From: Sphingopyxis sp. FD7
GTDB taxonomy: Bacteria > Pseudomonadota > Alphaproteobacteria > Sphingomonadales > Sphingomonadaceae
Direction: 5' to 3'
NCBI RefSeq assembly: GCF_003609835.1
Contig: NZ_AP017898.1
Coordinates: forward strand, 1,674,001 to 1,738,000
DNA: 64,000 nt
Below are positions 28,552-37,327 of this stretch, piece by piece. The position numbers and the translations under genes are program-made. The notes under the pieces were generated by a model that ran no database searches, was not told the DNA's origin, and saw only the letters and a program-made list of their open reading frames with translations. Numbering within the stretch: the first letter of the stretch is position 1; each line of letters begins with the position of its first letter.

Positions 28552-29613
28552 ATGGCAAAGGCGATGACGGCACCCGCGACATGGCTCGATCAGGCGCGCG
28601 ACGCGCACCGGCGCGGCGACGTCGAGGCGGAGACGGCGGCGCTCGACAGCGCGATTCGTGCCGACCGCGGCAACATCCCCGCATTGCTGGCGATGGCCGA
28701 ACTCAAACGGCGGCTCGCCGACGAACGCGCGGCGGGCAGCTTCTATCGCCTCGCGCTGGCCACCGCTGCGCAGGCGCGCAGCGTCCCGGCTGCGCTCCAT
28801 GCCGGGCTCCAGCGCGCCGAAGCGTTCATCGCCACGTCCGAGCGCGCCTTCGCCGACCATTTGCTTGCGCAGCTCGGCGCAGCGGGCATCGACCGGTGCA
28901 CCGCCCCGCCGCGCGTCGCCGAAGCGCTCCGCATGCTCGCGGGCGAACAGCCGCTCTACCTGCAACAGCCGGGCATGTTCTATTTTCCCGGCCTCGCGCA
29001 GCGGCCTTTCTTCGAGCGTTCCAGTTTCGCCTGGGCGGAAGCGATCGAGGCGGCGACCGACATGATCCGTGCCGAGCTTCAGGCCTTGATCGAGCAGGCG
29101 GCCGACCGCTTCACTCCCTATGTCAGCGCGAACGCCGACCGCCCGCCGCCGAATAATCCGCTGCTCGACAAGCCCGACTGGGGCGCCGCCTGGCTGTGGA
29201 AAGACGGCGCGGTGGCCGACGGCATGGACCGACTGTGCCCCGCGACCCTCGGCGCGCTCGAACTGGCGCCGCAGCCCGTCATCCCGAACCGCGCGCCGAT
29301 CGCGCTCTTTTCGCGCCTCACCCCCGGCACGCATATCCAGCCGCATCACGGCATGCTCAACACGCGGCTGATCTGCCACCTGCCCCTGATTGTCCCCGAT
29401 GGTTGCGGGCTGCGCGTCGGCGCCGAAACGCGCAGCTGGCGCGAGGGCGAGCTGCTGATTTTCGACGACAGTTTCGAGCATGAGGCGTGGAACCGCGGGA
29501 CGAGCGACCGCACCATCCTGTTGTTCGAAATCTGGCGCCCCGACATCGACGCCGACGAACGGGAACAATTGACGCGCATCTTCTCCGCGATCGACACATA
29601 TGGCGAACAATAG
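28552..29613 (+). CDS. Aspartyl/asparaginyl beta-hydroxylase with helical repeat N-terminus
   Basis: 353 aa from the ATG at 28552. The N-terminal ~110 residues look like TPR-type helices (ARDAHRRGDVEAETAALDSA, PALLAMAELKRRLADERA). The C-terminal half carries the AspH/LpxO-type Fe(II)/2-oxoglutarate fold with QPHHGMLNTRLICHLPL and SFEHEAWNRG, whose two His are the metal ligands. In this family the usual Asp ligand is absent. The substrate (protein side chain or lipid A) is unknown. It follows the helicase gene and is 19 bp upstream of an acyl-CoA dehydrogenase gene. Confidence 0.85.
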   Translation: MAKAMTAPATWLDQARDAHRRGDVEAETAALDSAIRADRGNIPALLAMAELKRRLADERAAGSFYRLALATAAQARSVPAALHAGLQRAEAFIATSERAFADHLLAQLGAAGIDRCTAPPRVAEALRMLAGEQPLYLQQPGMFYFPGLAQRPFFERSSFAWAEAIEAATDMIRAELQALIEQAADRFTPYVSANADRPPPNNPLLDKPDWGAAWLWKDGAVADGMDRLCPATLGALELAPQPVIPNRAPIALFSRLTPGTHIQPHHGMLNTRLICHLPLIVPDGCGLRVGAETRSWREGELLIFDDSFEHEAWNRGTSDRTILLFEIWRPDIDADEREQLTRIFSAIDTYGEQ

Positions 29614-29632
29614 ACCAAGGGACACAGAAACG

Positions 29633-30796
29633 ATGACCAATCCGGGAATGGACGCCGACATCTACGACGCTTTCATCGAACAGCTGCAACGCTATGTCCG
29701 CGAACGGCTGATCCCCGCCGAAGACCAGCTCGAGGAGCTCGGCCGCGTTCCCGACGACATCCTTGCCGAAATGCGCGACATGGGGCTGTTCGGGGTGACG
29801 ATGCCCGAGGAATATGGCGGCGCGGGCATGAATATCAGCCAATATGTCGGCTTCATCCGCGAACTCGCTTACGCCGCGCCCGCCTATCGTTCGATCGTGT
29901 CGATCAATATCGGCATGGTGTGCAAATCGATCCTCGGTTTCGGAACCGAGCAGCAGAAGGCGCATTGGCTGCCCAGGCTCGCCGGCGGCAGCATCGCCGC
30001 CTTCGGCCTTACCGAGCCCGACAGCGGATCGGACAGCGCGGCGATGAAGACGCGCGCGGTGCCGAGCGGCAATGGCTATGTGCTGAACGGCACCAAGCGC
30101 TACATCACCAACGCGCCCTTTGCCGACGTCATCCTGGTCATGGCGCGCACCAATGCCGAGGCGCTGCCCAAGAATGCGCATGTCAGCGCGTTCCTCGTGC
30201 CGCGCGACACGCCGGGCGTGTCGATCGGCAAGCCCGACGGCAAGATGGGCCAGGCAGGGTCGCAGATCGCCGACGTGATCCTCGAGGATGTGCATGTCGA
30301 CGGCGATGCGCTGCTCGGCGGCGAGGAAGGCATCGGTTTCCGCGCCGCGATGCAAAGCCTCGACAATGGCCGCCTGTCCGTGGCCGCGGCCAGCGTCGGC
30401 TATGCCAGGCGGATGCTCGACGCGGGGCTCAAATATGCGATGGAGCGCAAGGCGTTCGGCGAGCCCATCGCCAATTTCCAGCTGATCCAGGCGATGCTCG
30501 CCGACAGCAAGGCCGAAATCTACGCCGCCGACTGTATGCTGAGCGACGCCTGCGCGCGCGCCGATCGCGGCGAGAAGATACTGGTCGAGGCGGCGGCGAC
30601 CAAGATGTTCGCCAGCGAAATGTGCGGCCGCGTCGCCGACCGCGTGGTACAGATCCACGGCGGCGCGGGCTATCTCAAGGAATATCCGGCCGAACGCTTC
30701 TATCGCGACTGCCGCATTTACCGCATTTATGAAGGGACGACGCAGATCCAGCAGCTAGTGATCGCGAAGAACATGATTCGCGATTATGTTGGTTAA
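29633..30796 (+). CDS. Acyl-CoA dehydrogenase
   Basis: 387 aa from the ATG at 29633. An in-frame ATG at 29600 would overlap the hydroxylase. It is a flavoprotein that makes the alpha-beta double bond of an acyl-CoA. Seen: FGLTEPDSGSDSA (FAD/substrate), the QIHGGAGYLKEYPAERFYRD segment and the catalytic Glu in IYRIYEGTTQIQQ. Chain-length specificity cannot be told. Likely co-transcribed with the hydroxylase upstream; ends directly at a long inverted repeat. Confidence 0.94.
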   Translation: MTNPGMDADIYDAFIEQLQRYVRERLIPAEDQLEELGRVPDDILAEMRDMGLFGVTMPEEYGGAGMNISQYVGFIRELAYAAPAYRSIVSINIGMVCKSILGFGTEQQKAHWLPRLAGGSIAAFGLTEPDSGSDSAAMKTRAVPSGNGYVLNGTKRYITNAPFADVILVMARTNAEALPKNAHVSAFLVPRDTPGVSIGKPDGKMGQAGSQIADVILEDVHVDGDALLGGEEGIGFRAAMQSLDNGRLSVAAASVGYARRMLDAGLKYAMERKAFGEPIANFQLIQAMLADSKAEIYAADCMLSDACARADRGEKILVEAAATKMFASEMCGRVADRVVQIHGGAGYLKEYPAERFYRDCRIYRIYEGTTQIQQLVIAKNMIRDYVG

Positions 30797-30797
30797 G

Positions 30798-30888
30798 CTG
30801 TTCGGCACCGGCCCGCTCCCCCACCCGGCCTCCCCGACGATAGTAGCCTATGGCAGGCCGGGTGGGGGAGCGGGCCGGTGCCGAACAG
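30798..30888. terminator. 34-bp perfect inverted repeat
   Basis: Arms 30798-30831 and 30855-30888 are exact reverse complements of 34 bp, G+C rich, with a 23-nt loop. It starts 1 bp after the acyl-CoA dehydrogenase stop and lies 20 bp from the convergent tRNA gene, so it can act as a terminator in both directions. No T-run follows on either side. Confidence 0.7.
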
Positions 30889-30908
30889 CAATGTAGGGGA
30901 AAGGTCGC

Positions 30909-30984
30909 TGGTGGAGCCGAGGGGAATCGAACCCCTGACCTCTGCAGTGCGATTGCAGCGCTCTCCCATCTGAGCTACGGCCCC
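30909..30984 (-). tRNA. tRNA-Ala, anticodon CGC
   Basis: 76 nt including an encoded CCA end. Acceptor stem GGGGCCG/CGGCTCC with one G-U pair, D stem GCTC/GAGC, anticodon stem CTGCA/TGCAG with loop ATCGCAC (anticodon CGC) and T arm AGGGG-TTCGAAT-CCCCT. It reads GCG, a codon heavily used in this high-GC DNA. The 5' end is at 30984. Confidence 0.97.
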
Positions 30985-31083
30985 GCGACCGGCGGGGTCT
31001 TAACGGCACAGCCCGGCAGTGGCAACGGCTTTTCTGACCTTGGCCGTCGCCACGAAGTTTTTTTGAGGAATGGGGGGATTCCG

Positions 31084-32097
31084 ATGAAAGCCTGGCATCT
31101 GACCAGTCGTCCGCAGGGGCTGCCGACGATCGACAATTTCGCACTCCGCGACCTGCCCGACACGCCGCTCGAAAAGGACCAGCTTCGCGTCCGCAACCGC
31201 TGGCTCTCGGTCGATCCCTATATGCGCGGGCGGATGAACGACGCCAAAAGCTATGCCGCGAGTTTCCAGCTCGACCAGCCGATGACCGGCGGCGCGATCG
31301 GCGAAGTCCTTGAAAGCCGGATGGACGGCTTTGCCCCCGGCGACCTGATCCTCCACATGGGCGGCTGGCGCGAAGGCGGCGTGATCGGCCTCGACATGAT
31401 GCCGAACAAGCTGCCGACCGCGCTGCTCGATGCGGGGCTGCCGCCGCAGACCTTCCTGCACAATATGGGTCTCACCGGTGGCACGGCATGGATCGGCCTG
31501 CTCCGCGTCGCGGCGGCGAAACCCGGCGATACCGTCTTCGTCTCCGCCGCCGCGGGCGCGGTCGGATCGGCGGTGGTCCAGATCGCCAAGGCACGCGAGA
31601 TGACCGTGATCGGCTCGGCCGGCGGCGCCGAAAAATGCGCCTGGGTGACCGAACTCGGCGCCGATGCGGTGGTCGATTACAAGTCGGCGCCGGTGCTGCC
31701 CCAACTCGCCGCCGCGCTCGAACGGCTCGGCAAGGGCGGCATCGACGTCTATTTCGACAATGTCGGCGGCGAACATCTCGACGCGGCTTTTGCGACCGCC
31801 AATGATTTTGCGCGCTTTGCGATCTGCGGGATGATCGACGTCTATAACGACGCAAAGCCGCAGGAGATGAAATATCTCATCCGCACCATCCCCGCGCGCA
31901 TCCGCATGGAAGGCTTCATCTACACCGACCAGTTCAACGACTGCATGGAGGAATTCTATGCCGACATGAGCGGGCTGCTCGCCAGCGGCGCGGTGACGAT
32001 CCGCGAAACGGTCCACGAAGGGATCGAGGCAACGCCCGACGCCTTCCTCGGTCTGTTTTCGGGGAAGAATATCGGGAAAATGCTGGTGCGGTTGTAG
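31084..32097 (+). CDS. NADP-dependent MDR oxidoreductase (PTGR/CurA-like)
   Basis: 337 aa from the ATG at 31084. The frame is open further upstream, but it crosses the tRNA gene. Zinc-independent medium-chain reductase: the N-terminal MKAWHLTSRPQG and DPYMRGRMND segments and the Rossmann motif SAAAGAVGSAVVQIAK match the YfmJ/CurA/leukotriene-B4 dehydrogenase group that reduces activated C=C bonds. The FDNVGGEHLDAA segment is conserved. Substrate unknown. The gene stands alone. Confidence 0.9.
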   Translation: MKAWHLTSRPQGLPTIDNFALRDLPDTPLEKDQLRVRNRWLSVDPYMRGRMNDAKSYAASFQLDQPMTGGAIGEVLESRMDGFAPGDLILHMGGWREGGVIGLDMMPNKLPTALLDAGLPPQTFLHNMGLTGGTAWIGLLRVAAAKPGDTVFVSAAAGAVGSAVVQIAKAREMTVIGSAGGAEKCAWVTELGADAVVDYKSAPVLPQLAAALERLGKGGIDVYFDNVGGEHLDAAFATANDFARFAICGMIDVYNDAKPQEMKYLIRTIPARIRMEGFIYTDQFNDCMEEFYADMSGLLASGAVTIRETVHEGIEATPDAFLGLFSGKNIGKMLVRL

Positions 32098-32531
32098 CGT
32101 GGCGGGGGGCGGCAGCTAGCGGCCGGAAGCTGCCATTCTCTCCCCTCCCGCTTGCGGGAGGGGTCGGGGGTGGGCAGCAGCGTGGCAATGGCCCACCCCG
32201 CTGCGACTAACGAACAAAGTTCGTAAGTCTCGCTGCCCCTCCCGCTTGCGGGAGGGGAGACCAGCGCAACCCCTCAATGTCCGCTAACCACCCCAAAGCA
32301 GCCGTCAACGCAGCCCAAAATACCGCTGTCCTACACGGCCGCGCCGTGCCAGCGTCGGGTCGCTCTTTGACATCGTCCGATTCCATGTACCGGCGCTAAA
32401 GCGACAAAGGAGACAGTTTCGCCGCGCCCATGCGTATCCTTTGCCGCGTTAACGCCACAAAGAACACAGAAACGATGCGCACATGCGGGGCTTTTGTGGC
32501 TTTATAGGCCTTCCGCCGAGCCGCTTTCAGC
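32098..32531. other. Intergenic region of 434 bp, no supported gene
   Basis: Lies between the oxidoreductase gene (+) and the helicase gene (-), both of which end here. It contains the paired family D hairpin repeat (32139-32259). The part from 32260 to 32531 has no coding or structural signal I can support. Confidence 0.7.
32139..32259. repeat. Paired hairpin repeat, family D
   Basis: Two copies of CCCCTCCCGCTTGCGGGAGG, each a hairpin by itself, with flanks that continue the symmetry (left copy near 32142, right copy near 32236). About 70 bp lie between them. Similar G-rich paired hairpins are common between sphingomonad genes. Confidence 0.8.
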
Positions 32532-33890
32532 TCAGCTACCGAACCCCACCGACAGGAAATCGGGCATCGGGCCGTTCCAGCCGTCGTCGGCACCATCGTC
32601 ATCGTCGCGCCGGGCCTGTGGTGCCGGTTTGCGTCCGGCGTCCTTCTTCGGAGCCTCGCGCGGCTTTTCCGTGGCACGTTTCGGCCCTCGCGCGGCTTTC
32701 GGTTCCGCGCGGCGTGCGCTGCGGCGCGGTTCGCGCGCCTCGGCGTCGCTTTCCGGCGCCGAGGCCGGGGTCGCCACGCCGCCACCATGCACCGGGATCT
32801 TATAGCCGGTCAGCTTCTGGATATTGTCGATCGCCTCGTCATCCGAGGGCGTCACCAGCGTGAACGCCCGCCCCTTCGCTCCCGCGCGGCCCGTGCGGCC
32901 GATGCGGTGAACATAATCGTCGGGGTGCCAGGGCGCGTCGAAATTGAAGACGTGACTGACGCCCTTGACATCGAGCCCGCGCGCCGCGACGTCCGACGCC
33001 ACCAATATATTGATCGTTCCCGCCTTGAAGCGGTCGAGTTCGGCGATGCGGCTCGACTGGTCCATGTCGCCATGGATCTCGCCCGCCTTGTAACCATGGC
33101 GCTGAAGCGACTTCGCCAGCTCGCGCACGGTGGTCTTGCGGTTGCAGAAGATGATCGCGGTCGCCAGCTCCTCGGCCTCGATCAGCCCGCGCAGCGTGTC
33201 GCGCTTGCCCCGTTCGCTGGTCTTGACCACGAACTGCTCGATATTCTCGTTGCGGCTCGCCGGACGCGCGACCTCGATCGTCTTGGGGTTCGACAGGAAC
33301 TTGTCGGCGAGTTTCTTGATCGGTGGCGGCATCGTTGCCGAGAAGAGCAAGGTCTGCCGATTCGCGGGCAGCTTGGTGCAGATATTCTCGATGTCGGGAA
33401 TGAACCCCATGTCGAGCATCCGGTCGGCTTCGTCGATCACCAAGAGGTTGCAGCCGGTGAGCAAAATCTTGCCGCGCTCGAACAGGTCCATCAGGCGGCC
33501 CGGCGTCGCGATCAACACGTCGACGCCCTTTTCCAGCGCCTTGACCTGATCGCCCATCTGCACGCCGCCGATCAGCAGCGCCATCGACAGCTTGTGATAT
33601 TTGCCGTATTTTTCAAAGTTTTCCGCCACTTGCGCGGCCAGTTCGCGCGTCGGCTCGAGGATCAGCGAGCGCGGCATCAGCGCGCGGGCACGACCATGCG
33701 CCAATATGTCGATCATCGGCAGCACGAAGGACGCCGTTTTACCCGTCCCCGTCTGCGCAATGCCGATCATGTCGCGCATCATCAACACCGAGGGGATCGC
33801 CCCCGCCTGGATCGCCGTCGGTTCGCTATAGCCCGACTCGTCGATCGCGCGCAAAAGTTCGTCGGAAAGGCCGAGATCGGCAAATTTCAT
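32532..33890 (-). CDS. rhlE: DEAD-box RNA helicase, RhlE type
   Basis: 452 aa. All DEAD-box motifs are present: Q-motif EPTAIQ, Walker A AQTGTGKT, PTRELA, TPGR, DEAD, SAT, then ARGLD and HRIGRTGRAG. RhlE-type helicases remodel RNA in ribosome assembly, decay and cold response. A charged, disordered C-terminal extension (about residues 365-452, many R, K, E, P) ends in the hydrophobic peptide GPMPDFLSVGFG, which looks like a docking motif. Monocistronic by position. Confidence 0.92.
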   Translation of the reverse strand: MKFADLGLSDELLRAIDESGYSEPTAIQAGAIPSVLMMRDMIGIAQTGTGKTASFVLPMIDILAHGRARALMPRSLILEPTRELAAQVAENFEKYGKYHKLSMALLIGGVQMGDQVKALEKGVDVLIATPGRLMDLFERGKILLTGCNLLVIDEADRMLDMGFIPDIENICTKLPANRQTLLFSATMPPPIKKLADKFLSNPKTIEVARPASRNENIEQFVVKTSERGKRDTLRGLIEAEELATAIIFCNRKTTVRELAKSLQRHGYKAGEIHGDMDQSSRIAELDRFKAGTINILVASDVAARGLDVKGVSHVFNFDAPWHPDDYVHRIGRTGRAGAKGRAFTLVTPSDDEAIDNIQKLTGYKIPVHGGGVATPASAPESDAEAREPRRSARRAEPKAARGPKRATEKPREAPKKDAGRKPAPQARRDDDDGADDGWNGPMPDFLSVGFGS

Positions 33891-34004
33891 GTGGTATCAT
33901 GTCCGGAAAAAGAGGGTTCGCCCAGCCGCCCACGCAGGCGAGCGATGCCGCGGCCATTGGGCAAATCGGGGCGAAAAGTCAAGGAATGCCGGTGAAAAAG
34001 ACGC

Positions 34005-34520
34005 TCAATCGTCGTCGCGGACCGGAACCAGCAGCCGAAACTTGTCGACCTCGCACTTCGCGCCCGTGCGCGCATGGATTTCGTCGCGGTCCTCGCAGAG
34101 CTTTCCGTCCTTGCTGCCCTCCATGTAAAAACCGGCGTAGAAATCGAGCGCTCGACACCCGCGGTTGAGCTGCGCGCGCAATCGCTGCTTCTGCCGCGTG
34201 ATCAGGTCGATACTGTCGCGCTGCACCGCGCTCATCCCCACGATATTGCGCATGGCAACGCATTTCGGAGCCTTTTTTTCTTTCCATACAATGGGAACGT
34301 CGGCGATGCGCGGCGGCGGCGGGGCGGCGAAATTGTTGAGTTGCGATCGCTGCGCGGGCACGCGGATGATCAACTGCTGTTCGATCACCATCTGCCAGAA
34401 GGACAGCGGAGCGTCGGGCGCTGGGCGCGGGGCCGGCATCAACGCCTCTGGAACCGGAACGGGCGACGCCACATCGGCCGCGGGCGCGGCCATGATCCAC
34501 AGGAAAGCCGCCGTCAGCAC
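34005..34520 (-). CDS. Conserved-looking exported hypothetical protein
   Basis: 171 aa from a GTG at 34520, the only plausible start before an in-frame stop. A short hydrophobic leader (LTAAFLWIMAAPAADVA) is followed by a Pro-rich stretch, IVWKEKKAPKCVAMRNIVG, and a C-terminal region with Cys at KLCEDRDE and AKCEVDK that could form disulfides. I do not recognise a family. The even codon usage and internally consistent sequence support a real gene over the overlapping frame 33979-34551. The product is probably periplasmic. Confidence 0.6.
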   Translation of the reverse strand: MLTAAFLWIMAAPAADVASPVPVPEALMPAPRPAPDAPLSFWQMVIEQQLIIRVPAQRSQLNNFAAPPPPRIADVPIVWKEKKAPKCVAMRNIVGMSAVQRDSIDLITRQKQRLRAQLNRGCRALDFYAGFYMEGSKDGKLCEDRDEIHARTGAKCEVDKFRLLVPVRDDD

Positions 34521-34707
34521 CGCCGCGCCACCGCCGTTCGCGCATCGTCACCCATATCGCCGCTCACTCGTCGCTCCCGCGCCCATCCCCGCTGGACGTA
34601 AAGACATTATTTGTCCATCGCAGCTTTACCATCCATGATTGAACGACCCATGAACTGCAACACGCGGCCGGATCGACCGTGAACCCGGACAAACGGAACC
34701 GAACGAC

Positions 34708-36132
34708 ATGACGCGCCCCCCTTCCCCTTCGCTGCTCCGGGCGCTCGCCGATCTGCTGGGCGCCAAGGGGTTCAGCACCGACGCCGACGCGATGGCGCCA
34801 TGGCTCACCGACTGGCGCGGCAAATATCGCGGGCACGCCGCGGCGATGCTGTCGCCCGCCACCACCGAAGAGGTCGCCGCCGCGGTGCGGCTCTGCGCCG
34901 AGGCGGGCGTCGCGATCGTGCCGCAGGGCGGGAACAGCGGCATGGTCGGCGGCGCTACTCCCGACGCCAGCGGTAACCAGCTGCTGCTCAGCCTCCGCCG
35001 CATGAACCGCGTCCGCCGGATCGACGTCGAGGCCCAGATCGCAGTTGCCGAGGCGGGCGTGATCCTCCAGGCCTTCCACGACGCCATGTTCGCGCACGGC
35101 TTGCGCTTCCCGCTGACGCTCGGCGGCAAGGGATCGGCGACGATCGGCGGCCTCGTCTCGACCAACGCGGGGGGCACGCAGGTGCTGCGCCACGGCACGA
35201 TGCGCGCGCTCGTCGCAGGGATCGAGGCGGTGCTTCCCGACGGCAGCATCTTCGACGGCCTCGCGCCGCTCAAGAAGGACAATCGCGGTTACGACCTCAA
35301 GCACCTCTTTTGCGGCGCCGAAGGCACGCTGGGCGTCGTCACCGCCGCGGCGCTGCATCTCGTCCCCGCGGCGGCGGCGCGGCGCACCGCCTGGATCGGC
35401 GTCGAATCGCCCGACGTCGCCCTCGCGCTTCTTCGCCGTCTCGACGCCGCGATAGGTCGCGCGCTCGAGGGGTTCGAGCTGATCCCGCACGCCTGCCTCG
35501 ATGCCGTCCTGCGCCATATCCCCGGCACACGCGCGCCGCTCGCCGCCACGCATCCCTGGTATGTGCTCGCCGAACTGGTCGGCGACGATGATGCCGCGCT
35601 CGGCGACGCGCTTGAAGGGCAGCTCGCCGCCGCGCTCGACGCGGGGCTCGTCCGCGACGTCGCACTCGCCAAGAATGATCGCGAGAGCGAGGATTTCTGG
35701 CGCCTGCGCGATTCGATCTCGGAGGCCGAGCGCGCCGACGGCCCGGCGCTTCAGCACGATGTCAGCGTTCCCGTCGACCTGATGCCCACTTTCATCGCTG
35801 ACAACCCCGCCCGTCTGGCCGCCGCCTTCCCCGGCGTGCGGGCCCTCTCCTTCGGTCATCTGGGCGACGGCAATGTCCATCATCATGTCCAGCCGCCCAG
35901 CGGCGGCGATGGCGCGGCGTGGATCGCCGCGCACGGCGCCGACGTCAGCCGTCTCGTCTACACCCATGTGATCGAGCTAGGCGGCTCGATTTCGGCCGAA
36001 CATGGCATCGGCCAGATGAAGCGCGATATGCTCGCCGAGCTCGACAGTCCGGCGCGGCTCGCGGCATTGCGCGGCGTCAAGCACGGGCTCGACCCCACGG
36101 GCATCTTCAATCCGGGCAAGCTGATCGCCTGA
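34708..36132 (+). CDS. FAD-linked oxidase, D-2-hydroxyglutarate dehydrogenase-like
   Basis: 474 aa. An FAD-binding PCMH domain (about residues 40-220) has PQGGNSGMVGGATPD and GGLVSTNAGGTQVLRHG. The C-terminal cap domain carries the metal/substrate segment SFGHLGDGNVHHHV and the terminal GGSISAEHGIGQMK and FNPGK motifs. This is the D2HGDH/D-lactate dehydrogenase group, which oxidises D-2-hydroxy acids and passes electrons on. Exact substrate inferred only. Divergent from the hypothetical gene at 34005. Confidence 0.88.
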   Translation: MTRPPSPSLLRALADLLGAKGFSTDADAMAPWLTDWRGKYRGHAAAMLSPATTEEVAAAVRLCAEAGVAIVPQGGNSGMVGGATPDASGNQLLLSLRRMNRVRRIDVEAQIAVAEAGVILQAFHDAMFAHGLRFPLTLGGKGSATIGGLVSTNAGGTQVLRHGTMRALVAGIEAVLPDGSIFDGLAPLKKDNRGYDLKHLFCGAEGTLGVVTAAALHLVPAAAARRTAWIGVESPDVALALLRRLDAAIGRALEGFELIPHACLDAVLRHIPGTRAPLAATHPWYVLAELVGDDDAALGDALEGQLAAALDAGLVRDVALAKNDRESEDFWRLRDSISEAERADGPALQHDVSVPVDLMPTFIADNPARLAAAFPGVRALSFGHLGDGNVHHHVQPPSGGDGAAWIAAHGADVSRLVYTHVIELGGSISAEHGIGQMKRDMLAELDSPARLAALRGVKHGLDPTGIFNPGKLIA

Positions 36133-36243
36133 CACTTCGCCCGCCTTGCGTCATCGCCCCCTTGCGCCGCAAGCGCCGGGTCAATAAGGCGCCTTATCTT
36201 TCTGCATCCCCGCCCGCGCGGGACATCTTACCGGAGTTCGATC

Positions 36244-37023
36244 ATGGCCACCGCGCCCGCACCTGCCAACCTGCCGCTGTTCTACAAAGATCTCACCCCG
36301 CTTTCGAGCGTCGATCACGCCGATTTCCACGCGCGCCCCCTCGACAGCGCGGAGTTCCTCGTCGGCCAGCACGCGGTCCCGCTGACCTCGGACGAGTTCG
36401 TCTCGGCGTGCCGCTTTTACCCGATCGTCTTTTCGGCCGGCGACAATCCCGTTCCGCTGGCGCTGATGGGCCTCAACGAAGGGATCAACACCTTTGTCGA
36501 CGACCAGGGCAAGCTCATCAATCCCGTTTATGTCCCGGCCTATATCCGCCGCTACCCCTTCCTGCTCGCCAAGCTTCAGCCCAATACCGAAGAGCTGTCG
36601 CTCTGTTTCGACCCGACATCGGGCGCGATCGGCAAGTTCGACGAGGGCGACGCACTGTTCGTCGACGGCCAGCCGTCGGACCAGGTCAAGGCGGTGCTCG
36701 AGTTCTGCAAGAACTTCGAGGAAGCCGGCCAGCGCACCGGCATGTTCATGGAAGAGCTGAAAAAGGCCGACCTCCTCATGGACGGCGAAGTCGCGATCCA
36801 GCAGGAAGGCAATGACAAGCCCTATATCTATCGCGGTTTCCAGATGGTCGACGAGAACAAGCTGCGCGAACTGCGCGGCGACGTTCTGCGCAAGCTGATG
36901 CAGAACGGCATCCTCGGCCTCATCTTCGCGCATCTCTTCTCGTTGCAACTGATGCGCGAGGTTTTCGCCGAGCAGGTGAAGAGCGGCAAGATGCAGCTCG
37001 TCAGCGAAGCGCCGACCGTCTGA
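36244..37023 (+). CDS. SapC family protein
   Basis: 259 aa with the SapC-like domain (PF07277 type): early segment ARPLDSAEFLVGQHAVPLTSDEF, then YIRRYPFLLA, DDQGK and the internal YRGFQMVDE. In sphingomonads and Caulobacter, such genes usually sit beside TonB receptors and tryptophan-halogenase-like genes; here it stands alone. Role unresolved. No signal peptide is evident. A clear terminator follows. Confidence 0.85.
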   Translation: MATAPAPANLPLFYKDLTPLSSVDHADFHARPLDSAEFLVGQHAVPLTSDEFVSACRFYPIVFSAGDNPVPLALMGLNEGINTFVDDQGKLINPVYVPAYIRRYPFLLAKLQPNTEELSLCFDPTSGAIGKFDEGDALFVDGQPSDQVKAVLEFCKNFEEAGQRTGMFMEELKKADLLMDGEVAIQQEGNDKPYIYRGFQMVDENKLRELRGDVLRKLMQNGILGLIFAHLFSLQLMREVFAEQVKSGKMQLVSEAPTV

Positions 37024-37032
37024 CCTTCAACG

Positions 37033-37068
37033 AAAAGCCGCTTCCGTATTGCGCGGAGGCGGTTTTTT
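37033..37068. terminator. Bidirectional Rho-independent terminator
   Basis: Stem CCGCTTCCG/CGGAGGCGG (37038-37046 with 37054-37062, one G-T pair), preceded by AAAA and followed by TTTTTT, between the convergent sapC-like and SdhAF4-like genes. The T-runs on both strands fit termination of both. Confidence 0.9.
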
Positions 37069-37080
37069 GTGCGGCGGCGG

Positions 37081-37299
37081 TCAGAAGTCGACCGCAATCC
37101 CCTTCAGCTCCCAATCGCCATAGCGCACCGGATTGCGGCCGCCCGGCTGATCCTCGGCGCGCTCCTCACGGATCGGCGCGGGCGATGGCAACGGGCTGTT
37201 CGTCCAGCCTGCGGGCGGCTTCACGTGCTGCGGGCGCTTTACAGCGCGTGGCGTTCCGCCGATGGTCGCATCTTCACTGATGTCGGTCATGCCCGCCAT
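37081..37299 (-). CDS. DUF1674 protein, SdhAF4-like assembly factor
   Basis: 72 aa, small and soluble. The C-terminal signature GGRNPVRYGDWELKGIAVDF is diagnostic of DUF1674/SDHAF4, a chaperone that protects flavinylated SdhA during succinate dehydrogenase assembly in mitochondria; the bacterial role is inferred. The N-terminal part is a low-complexity linker. It lies next to rsmB, the usual alphaproteobacterial context, and is transcribed divergently from it. Confidence 0.9.
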   Translation of the reverse strand: MAGMTDISEDATIGGTPRAVKRPQHVKPPAGWTNSPLPSPAPIREERAEDQPGGRNPVRYGDWELKGIAVDF

Positions 37300-37327
37300 A
37301 TAGGATCATTGATGCCTTCCGCCAACC

